Positions 35,528 to 43,561 of a stretch of DNA of 64,000 nt are shown here, piece by piece. A program made the position numbers and the translations under genes. The DNA lies in the NCBI GenBank assembly GCA_016711505.1, contig JADJSV010000020.1:248001-312000 (forward strand), given 5' to 3'. The stretch comes from Bacteroidota bacterium. Its GTDB lineage: Bacteria > Bacteroidota > Bacteroidia > AKYH767-A > 2013-40CM-41-45. The notes below the pieces were generated by a model. That model ran no database searches, was not told the DNA's origin, and saw nothing but the letters and a program-made list of their open reading frames with translations. The first letter of the stretch is position 1. Each line of letters begins with the position of its first letter.

Positions 35528-36316
35528 TTACGAAGCATTTTCTATTTTTGAACGCAATTCTGAAAAATAACCGGCAGACTTCATCAGCCTGCTACCATAC
35601 CACGAAAACATCTCGCCATCCACTTTTAAGATGGTGGAAGCAGGTAATAATTTTTGAAAATGTTCAATATGCTCTTCTTTGAATGGAAATGGTTCAGATG
35701 AGAGAAGTAGATAAGCCGGTTTCATCCCGGTCAGATCTTTTTCATCAAGAACCGGATACCTGGTTAATGCTGACATCAGATTATTAAATCCTGCATGATC
35801 GAGCATTTCGCTTATGAATGTATCAGCTCCAACTGTCATGATTGGCTTATTCCAGATCAGATAAACGCAGTTTAAATACTTGTATTTGTTTAGCGACTGA
35901 AAATTTTTCTCAATTGTTTCGATGATTCGTTTTGCTTCCGGAGTTTTGTTGCAGATCGCTCCAATACTATTGATCATTTCCAGAGCACTCTTCAAATTAT
36001 TGATATCGGAAGTCCATACCGGAAAATATTTTTGTAATTCTAATATCTGATCTTTATTGTTTTCTTCTTTATTTGCAAAAATAATATCAGGCTTGAGTCC
36101 GATAATTTTTTCAATATCCAGGTTCTTTGTTCCACCAACTCTTGTTTTTGTACGAAACCATTTATCGGGATGAATGCAAAATTTTGTAATGCCTGCAACT
36201 TCCTGATCCAGTCCGAGATCATAAAGTAATTCAGTCTGAGAAGGAACAACAGAAACAATTCTCGTCGGGGGCTCCGCGAGAACTATTTTGTTACCGATTT
36301 GATCAGAATAAATCAT
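35528..36316 (-). CDS. Helical-backbone metal receptor (BtuF/FhuD-like), no signal peptide
   Basis: A 262-residue protein of the periplasmic-binding-protein fold used for vitamin B12 or siderophore uptake. TRIVSVVPSQTELLYDLGLD and VGGTKNLDIEKIIGLKPDII are the typical first-lobe features. The second lobe ends KSAGYFSELRSKIE. Unlike BtuF there is no signal peptide at the chosen start (MIYSDQIGNKIVLAEPPTRI), as is common for this group in Bacteroidota, so it may be cytosolic or its start may be mis-assigned. No permease or ATPase lies next to it. Cobalamin binding is possible but not shown. Confidence 0.75.
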   Translation of the reverse strand: MIYSDQIGNKIVLAEPPTRIVSVVPSQTELLYDLGLDQEVAGITKFCIHPDKWFRTKTRVGGTKNLDIEKIIGLKPDIIFANKEENNKDQILELQKYFPVWTSDINNLKSALEMINSIGAICNKTPEAKRIIETIEKNFQSLNKYKYLNCVYLIWNKPIMTVGADTFISEMLDHAGFNNLMSALTRYPVLDEKDLTGMKPAYLLLSSEPFPFKEEHIEHFQKLLPASTILKVDGEMFSWYGSRLMKSAGYFSELRSKIENAS

Positions 36317-36349
36317 TTTATTTCTAATAAAATTGCAGAACTAACTAAA

Positions 36350-36396
36350 ATAAAAAAGACCTTCTTTAGCAAAAATGAATTTGTGAAAGAAGGTCT
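36350..36396 (-). terminator. Rho-independent terminator after the cystathionine beta-synthase gene
   Basis: An 11-bp stem (AGACCTTCTTT at 36357-36367 with AAAGAAGGTCT at 36386-36396) is followed on the minus strand by a T-rich run. It lies 21 bp beyond the stop of the gene at 36418. Confidence 0.88.
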
Positions 36397-36417
36397 CTGT
36401 GATAATTTGCTTTTATT

Positions 36418-37803
36418 TTATTTCACTAAAGCATCAACGATATCGCTTTTTGTCAGAATGAAAGTTCTGCCGGCTTTAAAGTCTTTCAGAAGTACAGCCA
36501 TTCTGTCGCCCGTGATCATTCCTGATAATTCATCAAGTGGAGTAGAGATGTCTACAAAAGGAAGTGCTTCACGCATGATCTTTTCAATTGGTTCGTCTTT
36601 AGAATGCGGATTTTTCAAAACGTAATCATAGACCTGATTCTCATAAAGAGCGCCAACAATTCTATCATCAGATGAAACAGGTATCTGAGAAAAATTATTT
36701 TCATTCATTATCTTCAAGGCATGTGAAATACTTTCTTTTTTATCCAATGTTACCAGTTCAATATTCTTTCTGTTTGCAAGTACATCTTTCGCAGTCATTC
36801 CTTTTTTGTCAATGTAACCCATCTTGCGCATCCAGTCGTCATTAAAGATCTTTGCAAGGTAACGTGTACCATGATCATGGAATACAATAACCACAACATC
36901 TTTTTCTGTTAACTGATCTTTCATCTGAATCAATCCTGCCAATGCAGAACCTGCTGAATTTCCAACCCAGATACCTTCTTTCTGAACAATCTCTCTGGTC
37001 ATCAAAGCAGCATCTTTATCAGTTACTTTTTCGAAATGATCGATAAGATCGAAGTTGACATTTTTTGGAAGAAAATCTTCACCGATTCCTTCAGTTACAT
37101 AAGGATAGATTTCATTCTTATCAAAGATTCCGGTTTCTTTATATTTTTTAAATACGGAACCATAAGTATCGATACCCCAGACTTTGATGTTTGGATTTTT
37201 CTCTTTCAGATATTTTGCAGTACCGCAAATTGTTCCGCCTGTACCAACACCTACAACAAAATGCGTGATCTTTCCATCTGTCTGATCCCAGATCTCAGGA
37301 CCGGTTTGTTCGTAATGCGCTACTGCATTCGACGGATTATCGTATTGATTCGGATAGAATGAATTCGGTGTTTCTTTATTCAGTCTGGCAGCTACAGAAT
37401 AATATGAACGAGGATCTTCCGGTTCAACATTTGTTGGACAAACGATAACTTCAGCGCCAAATGCTTTAAGAGCATCAACTTTTTCTTTTGATTGTTTGTC
37501 TGTAGTTGCAAAAATACATTTGTAACCTTTAACAATTGCAGCAATAGCAAGACCCATTCCTGTATTTCCGGAAGTGCCTTCTATGATCGTTCCGCCTGGT
37601 TTTAGAATTCCGGCTTTCTCTGCATCTTCGACCATCTTCAATGCCATCCGGTCTTTGATAGAATTTCCAGGATTAAAAGTTTCTACTTTAGCATATACAG
37701 TAGCTTTAATACTTTCGGCAACTTTATTCAATCGGATCATTGGAGTGTTTCCGATTGATTCTAATACGTTGTCGCAAGTTTTTTTATTGGGATTCATTGC
37801 CAT
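36418..37803 (-). CDS. Cystathionine beta-synthase (PLP enzyme with CBS-domain pair)
   Basis: A 461-residue protein. The PLP lysine is about Lys50 in TFNPGNSIKDRMALKM, GTSGNTGMGLAIAAIVKG binds substrate, and GVGTGGTICG holds the phosphate. Residues about 335-461 form two CBS domains (MGYIDKKGMTAKDVLANRK onwards). The full-length match and CBS pair indicate condensation of homocysteine with serine to cystathionine, although cysteine synthase activity is possible. It has no heme domain, as usual in bacteria. MAMNPNK and MNPNK are alternative starts two residues apart. No other transsulfuration gene is nearby. Confidence 0.88.
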   Translation of the reverse strand: MAMNPNKKTCDNVLESIGNTPMIRLNKVAESIKATVYAKVETFNPGNSIKDRMALKMVEDAEKAGILKPGGTIIEGTSGNTGMGLAIAAIVKGYKCIFATTDKQSKEKVDALKAFGAEVIVCPTNVEPEDPRSYYSVAARLNKETPNSFYPNQYDNPSNAVAHYEQTGPEIWDQTDGKITHFVVGVGTGGTICGTAKYLKEKNPNIKVWGIDTYGSVFKKYKETGIFDKNEIYPYVTEGIGEDFLPKNVNFDLIDHFEKVTDKDAALMTREIVQKEGIWVGNSAGSALAGLIQMKDQLTEKDVVVIVFHDHGTRYLAKIFNDDWMRKMGYIDKKGMTAKDVLANRKNIELVTLDKKESISHALKIMNENNFSQIPVSSDDRIVGALYENQVYDYVLKNPHSKDEPIEKIMREALPFVDISTPLDELSGMITGDRMAVLLKDFKAGRTFILTKSDIVDALVK

Positions 37804-37867
37804 AATTATGAGCTTTGTTTAAGGGTATTAAATGGAGGGCAAATTTACAAAAGTCAGTGGAATCACC

Positions 37868-39091
37868 TCAAGAATATCGAATTGCACTTAAAGGCTTGAT
37901 TTTCGTGATTATAAGGGTCGGAATGGTCATCAGTAGGATACAAACCAATAGCGTTCCCAGGTTCAGAATCGCCAAATACGTCCAGGAAAAATCGATAGGG
38001 ACATATGAAATATAGTATGATTGTTCATCAAGCAGAATCGGTTTGAAATGACTTTGAACAAAGATGCAACTCAATCCGATAATGTTTCCCCAAAGCAATC
38101 CTTTACCTGTCAGAAAAGCTGCGAGATAAATAAATACCTTCCGGATACTGAAATTCGGACTTCCCAAAGCCTTCAGCATTCCAATCATATTTACCCGTTC
38201 AAGAATAATGATCAGTAATGCAGAGATCATATTCATTCCTGAAACAACTATCATAAGTGTTATGATAATTATCGCATTGATGTTTTGTAATCCAAGCCAG
38301 TCAAAAATTTGCGGATATATTTCTTTGATCGTCCGGGCATTCAGCTCTGAAGGAACCAGATGATATACTTCTTCACCAACATAATCTACGTTGTCGAAAT
38401 TGTTAATTGCAATTTCATATCCACCGATCTGTGATTTGTCCCAATCGTTAAGTTTTTGAATTTGTCCTATGTCGCAGAACATATACAACTTATCAAATTC
38501 TTCTAATCCTCTGTTATAAATTCCGGCGATATGAAATCTCCTTGCGCGAGGAGGTTGCTGAATGAAAAAAGTTATCAGATCATCTCCTGCTTTCAGCTTA
38601 AGTTTTTTTGCAAGCATTTCACTTATCACAACTGAATCAGAAGCAAGCGAATCATTTGCAGAAAATATTTTTCCGCTTTTTAAATGATCTCTGAAATATG
38701 TCCAGTCAAAATCGGATCCAATTCCTTTGCAGACCACACCTTCGATCTGATCCGAAGATTTTACGATAGCAGGTTTTGTTGCAAAGACTTGTATGTGTTT
38801 TATTTCCGGGTTTGATTTAAGAACATTCAAAAACTTCTGTTCCTTTTCAATTGGCCTGCTCTCGTAAGAATTATTATCATCGTAATTGCTGATCTGAATG
38901 TGAGAACCAAAACCGATAACTTTATTCCTGATCTCTTTTTTAAATCCTGTAACGATTGCAACAGCGATGATCATCACAGAAAAACCTATTGCAACTCCTG
39001 CCAAAGCAATACGTATGATCGGACGGGAAGTAAAGGTTTTTTTATCTTTACTGTAAGCCAGTCGTTTTGCTATGAAGAGTTCGAGATTCAA
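37868..39091 (-). CDS. LolC/LolE-type ABC transporter permease
   Basis: A 407-residue inner-membrane protein with one N-terminal transmembrane segment (IRIALAGVAIGFSVMIIAVA), a large periplasmic domain (about residues 50-265) and three C-terminal segments carrying the FtsX-type permease domain (NMISALLIIILERVNMIGML). This topology is that of LolC/LolE, which extract lipoproteins from the inner membrane, or of MacB-like relatives. No LolD ATPase gene is adjacent. It starts 25 bp from the start of the oppositely oriented namZ-like gene, so their promoters overlap. Confidence 0.88.
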   Translation of the reverse strand: MNLELFIAKRLAYSKDKKTFTSRPIIRIALAGVAIGFSVMIIAVAIVTGFKKEIRNKVIGFGSHIQISNYDDNNSYESRPIEKEQKFLNVLKSNPEIKHIQVFATKPAIVKSSDQIEGVVCKGIGSDFDWTYFRDHLKSGKIFSANDSLASDSVVISEMLAKKLKLKAGDDLITFFIQQPPRARRFHIAGIYNRGLEEFDKLYMFCDIGQIQKLNDWDKSQIGGYEIAINNFDNVDYVGEEVYHLVPSELNARTIKEIYPQIFDWLGLQNINAIIIITLMIVVSGMNMISALLIIILERVNMIGMLKALGSPNFSIRKVFIYLAAFLTGKGLLWGNIIGLSCIFVQSHFKPILLDEQSYYISYVPIDFSWTYLAILNLGTLLVCILLMTIPTLIITKIKPLSAIRYS

Positions 39092-39116
39092 TCTAAATTG
39101 TATTTTTGCAATGATA

Positions 39117-40328
39117 ATGAATAAACCTAAAATGAAGAGAGTTGCAGGCTATATATTACTAGGCATGTTTTTAACCCTTACCGGAGTTTCGGTTAATGGT
39201 AAAGACAGATTCAGGATCGTTTCCGGAGCGGAAAGCACAGAGCAATATTTTCCGTTGATAAAAGGGAAAAAGGTTGCTGTAGTTGCAAATCACACCGCTA
39301 TACTTGGGCACAATCATCTTGTCGATTCGTTAAAGAACAGTGGATTCAAAGTTAAATGTGTTTTTGCTCCGGAGCATGGGTTCAGAGGTGAAAGCGGTAA
39401 TGGCGACAAGGTAGCAGGAGGAAAGGACCCAAAGACAGGGATTCCAATCATTTCATTGTACGGAAAGCATCTTAAACCGACTGCGAAAGATCTTGAAGGT
39501 GTTAAAATTGTGCTCTTCGACATTCAGGACGTGGGAGTACGTTTTTACACTTATATATCAACGTTGCAATATGTAATGGAAGCGTGTGCAGAATTAAAGA
39601 TCCAACTGATCGTTCTGGATCGGCCAAATCCAAATGGTTTTTATGTTGATGGTCCTGTCTTAAAAAAAGAGTTTAAAAGTTTTGTAGGAATGCAGCCCGT
39701 GCCTATTGTTTATGGAATGACAATAGGAGAATATGCATTAATGTTGAATGGTGAAGGCTGGCTTACTAATAAAGTTAAATGCAATCTAAAAGTTGTTTCA
39801 TTGATCAATTATGACCACTATAAAAAAGCTGTGATCAGAATCTCTCCATCTCCAAATCTGCCTGACATGGATGCAATTTATCTTTATCCCAGTACATGTC
39901 TGCTTGAAGGAGCGCATGTGAGCCTAGGAAGAGGCACTTCAAAACCATTCCGCTTGATAGGATTTCCCGGATATAAAGGGGAAGCAAACGAAAAAGACAC
40001 CTTCTTTACTCCAAAAGAAATAAAAGGTGTAGCGGCTAATCCACCCTATGAAGATACCTTATGCAACGGAATTGATCTGAGTGGAAAAGGTTTTACTGTT
40101 TTCGCCAAACCTGAAATAGATCTGAATATTCTTATTGCCATGTATCAGCGTTTTCCTGATAAGGAAAAATTCTTCAATAATTTTTTCAATAAACTTGCAG
40201 GAAATTCAGAGTTGAAAGAGCAGATCAAAAATAATTTAAGTCCGGAACAGATCAGAGAAAGTTGGAAAAGTGATCTGGATGCTTTTAAGGTGATCAGAAA
40301 GAAATATCTTCTTTATAGCGAAAAGTGA
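39117..40328 (+). CDS. NamZ-family (DUF1343) exo-beta-N-acetylmuramidase-like protein
   Basis: I place the start at the ATG at 39117 (MNKPKMKRVAGYILLGMFLT), giving 403 residues with a signal peptide; an ATG at 39072 would lie inside the divergent permease gene. The DUF1343 core is clear: VAVVANHTAILGHNHLVDSL, FAPEHGFRGESGNGDKVAGG and VLFDIQDVGVRFYTYISTLQ. Characterised NamZ members cleave terminal MurNAc from peptidoglycan fragments, so a role in wall recycling is likely. A TATTTTTG box (39101-39108) fits the minus-7 consensus only 8 bases before the start. The stop codon lies inside a 7-bp array that runs on downstream. Confidence 0.88.
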   Translation: MNKPKMKRVAGYILLGMFLTLTGVSVNGKDRFRIVSGAESTEQYFPLIKGKKVAVVANHTAILGHNHLVDSLKNSGFKVKCVFAPEHGFRGESGNGDKVAGGKDPKTGIPIISLYGKHLKPTAKDLEGVKIVLFDIQDVGVRFYTYISTLQYVMEACAELKIQLIVLDRPNPNGFYVDGPVLKKEFKSFVGMQPVPIVYGMTIGEYALMLNGEGWLTNKVKCNLKVVSLINYDHYKKAVIRISPSPNLPDMDAIYLYPSTCLLEGAHVSLGRGTSKPFRLIGFPGYKGEANEKDTFFTPKEIKGVAANPPYEDTLCNGIDLSGKGFTVFAKPEIDLNILIAMYQRFPDKEKFFNNFFNKLAGNSELKEQIKNNLSPEQIRESWKSDLDAFKVIRKKYLLYSEK

Positions 40329-40449
40329 AAAGTGAAAAGTGAAAAGTGAAAAGTGAAAAGTGAAAAGTGAAAAGTGAAAAGCGGCAGTCTGGCGAGTATT
40401 CCCCAGACAGCCGCTTTTCACTTTTCACTTTTCGTTTTTCACTTTTCGT
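40319..40449. repeat. AAAAGTG heptad array with 26-bp hairpin between convergent genes
   Basis: Units of AAAAGTG run from 40320 to 40380 (over eight copies) and include the TGA stop of the namZ-like gene. The last part plus GCGGCAGTCTGG (40367-40392) pairs with 40403-40428 over 26 bp with a single mismatch and a 10-base loop. The right arm continues as TTTTCAC units up to the aminotransferase stop. It sits exactly between two convergent genes and can act as a bidirectional terminator. Confidence 0.92.
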
Positions 40450-41672
40450 TAGTTTTTACCTGCCATTTCTAACTTCGCAGTTTTCCCCGGATAAACTTTC
40501 AGTGCTTCAGAGAGACATTTCATTGCTTTTGAAAGATCAGTCAGATTGAGAACATATGCAATTCTTACTTCATCAGTTCCGAGATCTGGGCGAGAGTAAA
40601 AACCGGTAGCAGGGGCAAGCATGACGGTTTCATTTTCGTAGGCGAAATCTTCCAGTAACCATTGACAAAATTTGTCGGCATTGTCAATCGGTAAGCGAGC
40701 GATACAATAAAAAGCACCATTTGGTTTTGGGCAAAATACGCCATCCATTTCATTCAAAGCTTTCACTACAAAATCTCTCCGGCTTACATATTCACTTTTA
40801 ACTTTTGTAAAATATTCATCGGGAGTATCGATGGCAGCTTCAGCTGCAACTTGTCCGAATGTTGGCGGACTTAATCTTGCCTGAGCAAATTTCAGAGCGG
40901 TAGCCATCAGATCTTTGTTACGGCTCACAAGAGCACCAATCCGTGCTCCACAAGCGCTGTAACGTTTGCTGATAGAATCAAGCATCACTACATTGTTTTC
41001 AATACCGGCTAAATTCATTACGGAAGTATATTCATTTCCGTCGTAACAAAATTCTCTGTAAACTTCATCAGAGAAAAACCACAGGTCATGTTTCTTTACA
41101 AGATCTCTCAGTTTTTCGAGTTCATCTTTTGAATATAAATAGCCCGTTGGATTCGATGGGTTACAGATCATGATCGCTTTTGTTCTTGGCGTGATCAGTT
41201 TTTCGAATTCAGAAATAGGAGGTAAGGCAAAACCGGTTTCAATTGTAGATCTGATTGGAATCACTTTTACATTGGCTTGTGTTGAGAACCCATTGTAATT
41301 AGCGTAAAAAGGTTCAGGAATAAGTATTTCATCACCGGGATCCATACAACTCATCATAGCAATTTCAATTGCTTCAGAGCCACCGGTCGTAATGATGATC
41401 TCTGTATAATCAAGCTCAATGTCAAATCGTTTATAATAGCCTGTAAGCTTTCTGCGATAGGATTCAATTCCTGCAGAATGGCTATACTCTACAACTTTCT
41501 GTGAAAAATTATGGATGGCATTGATCATTGTTTGCGGAGTTTCAATGTCCGGTTGACCAATATTCAGATGATAGATTTTCTTGCCTTCTTTTTTAGCTTT
41601 TTCAGCAAACGGAACCAGTTTACGAATAGGCGATGGCGGCATTTGGCGGCCTTTTATGGAAGTGATTGGCAT
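40449..41672 (-). CDS. Class I/II pyridoxal-phosphate aminotransferase
   Basis: A 407-residue enzyme from the ATG at 41672 (MPITSIKGRQMPPSPIRKLV). An ATG at 41708 adds 12 unlikely residues. Fold-type I features are intact: HLNIGQPDIETP near residue 35, Asn174 in NPSNPTG, Asp202 in SDEVY, and the PLP lysine Lys236 in SISKRYSACGARIG. Substrate choice cannot be read from sequence; relatives include aspartate and aromatic aminotransferases. It stands alone after the DUF1573 terminator, and its stop lies at the edge of the heptad hairpin. Confidence 0.9.
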   Translation of the reverse strand: MPITSIKGRQMPPSPIRKLVPFAEKAKKEGKKIYHLNIGQPDIETPQTMINAIHNFSQKVVEYSHSAGIESYRRKLTGYYKRFDIELDYTEIIITTGGSEAIEIAMMSCMDPGDEILIPEPFYANYNGFSTQANVKVIPIRSTIETGFALPPISEFEKLITPRTKAIMICNPSNPTGYLYSKDELEKLRDLVKKHDLWFFSDEVYREFCYDGNEYTSVMNLAGIENNVVMLDSISKRYSACGARIGALVSRNKDLMATALKFAQARLSPPTFGQVAAEAAIDTPDEYFTKVKSEYVSRRDFVVKALNEMDGVFCPKPNGAFYCIARLPIDNADKFCQWLLEDFAYENETVMLAPATGFYSRPDLGTDEVRIAYVLNLTDLSKAMKCLSEALKVYPGKTAKLEMAGKN

Positions 41673-41700
41673 TGTATTTCTTTTTATATCTGTGAGGACT

Positions 41701-41735
41701 AAAAACAAGAAGCCCTCCTTTCAGGGGAGGGCTTC
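41701..41735 (-). terminator. Rho-independent terminator after the DUF1573 genes
   Basis: A 10-bp perfect stem (41709-41718 with 41726-41735; core AAGCCCTCC/GGAGGGCTT) is followed on the minus strand by TTGTTTTTAG. It separates the DUF1573 triplet from the aminotransferase gene. Confidence 0.92.
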
Positions 41736-41762
41736 AAAAGTACAATATTTTATTGAATTAGC

Positions 41763-42221
41763 TTATTTGATTGCCGGTGTCGGAGAATCTGCAGCCGGAG
41801 TTGCCGGTGGAGCTTCAACGTTTCCTTTTAAATGAAGAACTTTAGCACCACTTTTTGAATTTGAAGTAAGTGTTACTGTTTTGTCTTGCATTCCCATTTT
41901 TCCAGTAGAGTTAAATTCTACGTGAATTACACCTTTTCCATTTTTTCCGATAGGTTCTTTCGGAAACGAAGGAACAGTACAGCCACATGAACCATTAGCT
42001 GCAGAAATGATCAGAGGTTCTTTACCTGCATTAGTGAAGCTAAAGTCATAAGTAACTTTTTCACCTTGCTTGATTGAACCAAAGTTATATTCTTCAACTT
42101 CAAATTTGAAATCAGGAGCATTTTTATCAACCTGAACTGGAGAGGAAACTGCTTTAGTGTCCTGTGCCTGAACTCCTGCAAATGCACCAACGATAGCAAG
42201 GGTTAAAAGTAATTTTTTCAT
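41763..42221 (-). CDS. DUF1573 protein, copy 1 of 3
   Basis: A 152-residue exported protein with signal peptide MKKLLLTLAIVGAFAGVQAQ. The mature part is one DUF1573 (Ig-like) domain: EEYNFGSIKQGEKVTYDFSF, then the family's GSCGCTVPSFPKEPIGKNG. It ends in a Pro/Ala/Thr tail (EAPPATPAADSPTPAIK). The family is abundant in Bacteroidota and its molecular function is not established. It is the last of three tandem paralogues, 24 bp after copy 2 and just before a strong terminator. No sorting domain is seen, so it is probably periplasmic. Confidence 0.93.
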   Translation of the reverse strand: MKKLLLTLAIVGAFAGVQAQDTKAVSSPVQVDKNAPDFKFEVEEYNFGSIKQGEKVTYDFSFTNAGKEPLIISAANGSCGCTVPSFPKEPIGKNGKGVIHVEFNSTGKMGMQDKTVTLTSNSKSGAKVLHLKGNVEAPPATPAADSPTPAIK

Positions 42222-42245
42222 TTTTTTTATTTTATTTACCTGGGT

Positions 42246-42680
42246 TTATTTTTGTGTAGGATCAGCAGCTTTTTCAACAGTACCTTTCATGTGAAGTACG
42301 ATCGGATTTTGTTGAGCATTTGATGTAAGTGTAACAGTTTTGTCTTGTACACCCATTTTACCTGCCGAATTGAATGTAACTTTAATAGTTCCTTGCTGAC
42401 CTTTCATGATCGGCTCTTTTGGCCAGATCGGAACTGTACAACCACAAGACCCTTCAGCTTTTGAAATGATCAATGGCTCTGTTCCACTGTTTGTAAACTT
42501 GAATTCATAAGTTACAGATTCACCCTGAGCGATGCTTCCGAAATTATGTTCATCAGTTTCGAATTTGAAATCCGCTTTATTTGGATCATTAGCAAGATTA
42601 TCAAGTGTCTTTTTCTCCTGTGCAAAACCTACAGTCGTAAGTCCAATGAACAGTGCAAGTAATAATGATTTTATTTTCAT
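42246..42680 (-). CDS. DUF1573 protein, copy 2 of 3
   Basis: A 144-residue paralogue with signal peptide MKIKSLLLALFIGLTTVGFA. Core motifs are DEHNFGSIAQGESVTYEFKF, then KAEGSCGCTVPIWPKEPI, and MGVQDKTVTLTSNAQQNP, close to copy 1 (MGMQDKTVTLTSNSKSG). It lacks the long C-terminal Ala/Pro tail of copy 1. The tandem order and high similarity in the central region indicate recent duplication. Copy 3 begins its stop 8 bp upstream, so the three are one operon. Confidence 0.93.
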   Translation of the reverse strand: MKIKSLLLALFIGLTTVGFAQEKKTLDNLANDPNKADFKFETDEHNFGSIAQGESVTYEFKFTNSGTEPLIISKAEGSCGCTVPIWPKEPIMKGQQGTIKVTFNSAGKMGVQDKTVTLTSNAQQNPIVLHMKGTVEKAADPTQK

Positions 42681-42688
42681 GATTTGGA

Positions 42689-43168
42689 TTATTTAGTGTT
42701 TTCTAATGGACCACCTGAACTTTTAACGGGAAGTGTCTGATCTCCTCCATCCGGAGTAGCTTCAACAACGCCTTTGATTGTTATAACTTTAGTGTCTGAT
42801 TTTGCATTTGAGTTGATCGTAACGGTTTTAGTGAAAGCACCAACACGTTTAGTATCATAATGAACTTTGATAACTCCTGTCTGACCTTTCATGATCGGTT
42901 CTTTCGGATAAGTTGGAACAGTACAGCCACAACTTCCTTTTGCATTAGAGATGATCAATGGTTCTTTACCTGTATTTTTGAATTTGAATTCACAAGTACC
43001 ATCTGCACCTTGCTTGATCGTTCCATAATCATGAACTTCACTTTCAAATGCAATTTCAGGAGCATTTGGGTTTTCTTTTTTGACAGCTGATGTGTCTTGT
43101 GCAGATGATTTCAGTGAAAATGTTAAACAAACAAGAGCGCTGACTGCAAGAAATTTTAATTTTTTCAT
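42689..43168 (-). CDS. DUF1573 protein, copy 3 of 3 (first in operon)
   Basis: A 159-residue paralogue and the first gene of the triplet. Signal peptide MKKLKFLAVSALVCLTFSLK. Domain motifs are EVHDYGTIKQGADGTCEFKF, AKGSCGCTVPTYPKEPIMKG and VGAFTKTVTINSNAKSDTKV. It is more divergent from copies 1 and 2 than they are from each other. The C-terminus has a short linker (DGGDQTLPVKSSGG). A TATTTTTG box on the minus strand (43246-43253) about 78 bp upstream could be its minus-7 element, with no clear minus-33 box. Confidence 0.92.
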   Translation of the reverse strand: MKKLKFLAVSALVCLTFSLKSSAQDTSAVKKENPNAPEIAFESEVHDYGTIKQGADGTCEFKFKNTGKEPLIISNAKGSCGCTVPTYPKEPIMKGQTGVIKVHYDTKRVGAFTKTVTINSNAKSDTKVITIKGVVEATPDGGDQTLPVKSSGGPLENTK

Positions 43169-43369
43169 AATTACGATGGTTTTTTTTGAATGCTTTTTTG
43201 AACGTGAGTTTATATTAATTGATACGTCGATTGCAATATTTCTGCCAAAAATATTAAAAAGGCTATGAAGGCATAATGAATTTAGGAAATTGGGGTGGAA
43301 AAGGTGACATTCGTTGGGTATTTGGTAGTCCCAATGGATCTGCGGACAGATACAGGTATCTGGAGAAAA

Positions 43370-43561
43370 GGTTAAAGGTCAAAGGTCAAAGGTCACTAGT
43401 GTACGACACCGATTGACCTTTGACCCTTGACCCTTGACCTTTTTGCCAAATTAGTAGCTTCATCGCAGGCGCCGTTCTACAGTGTACGACACTGATTGAC
43501 CTTTGACCCTTGACCTTTACCTTTTTGCAAATTAGCAGCTCCATCACAAGCGCCGTTCTAC
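43370..43561. repeat. GGTCAAA heptads plus two ~82-bp direct repeats after porX
   Basis: GGTTAAA, GGTCAAA, GGTCAAA (43370-43390) and a partial unit are followed by two imperfect direct repeats, 43398-43480 and 43481-43561. Each begins AGTGTACGACAC, contains TTTGACC/CTTGACC heptads (the complement of GGTCAAA) and ends GCCGTTCTAC. The last CTA is the porX stop codon read on the minus strand. The opposed heptads can pair into a hairpin. This fills most of the 389-bp gap between porX and the DUF1573 operon. Confidence 0.88.

Noticed and set aside
37815..38218. Plus-strand ORFs opposite the LolC/E-type permease
   Set aside because: They overlap the 3' part of a conserved minus-strand gene and show no protein-like features.
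40236..40421. Minus-strand ORF across the AAAAGTG array
   Set aside because: Same reason: the repeat creates an open frame that overlaps the namZ-like 3' end.
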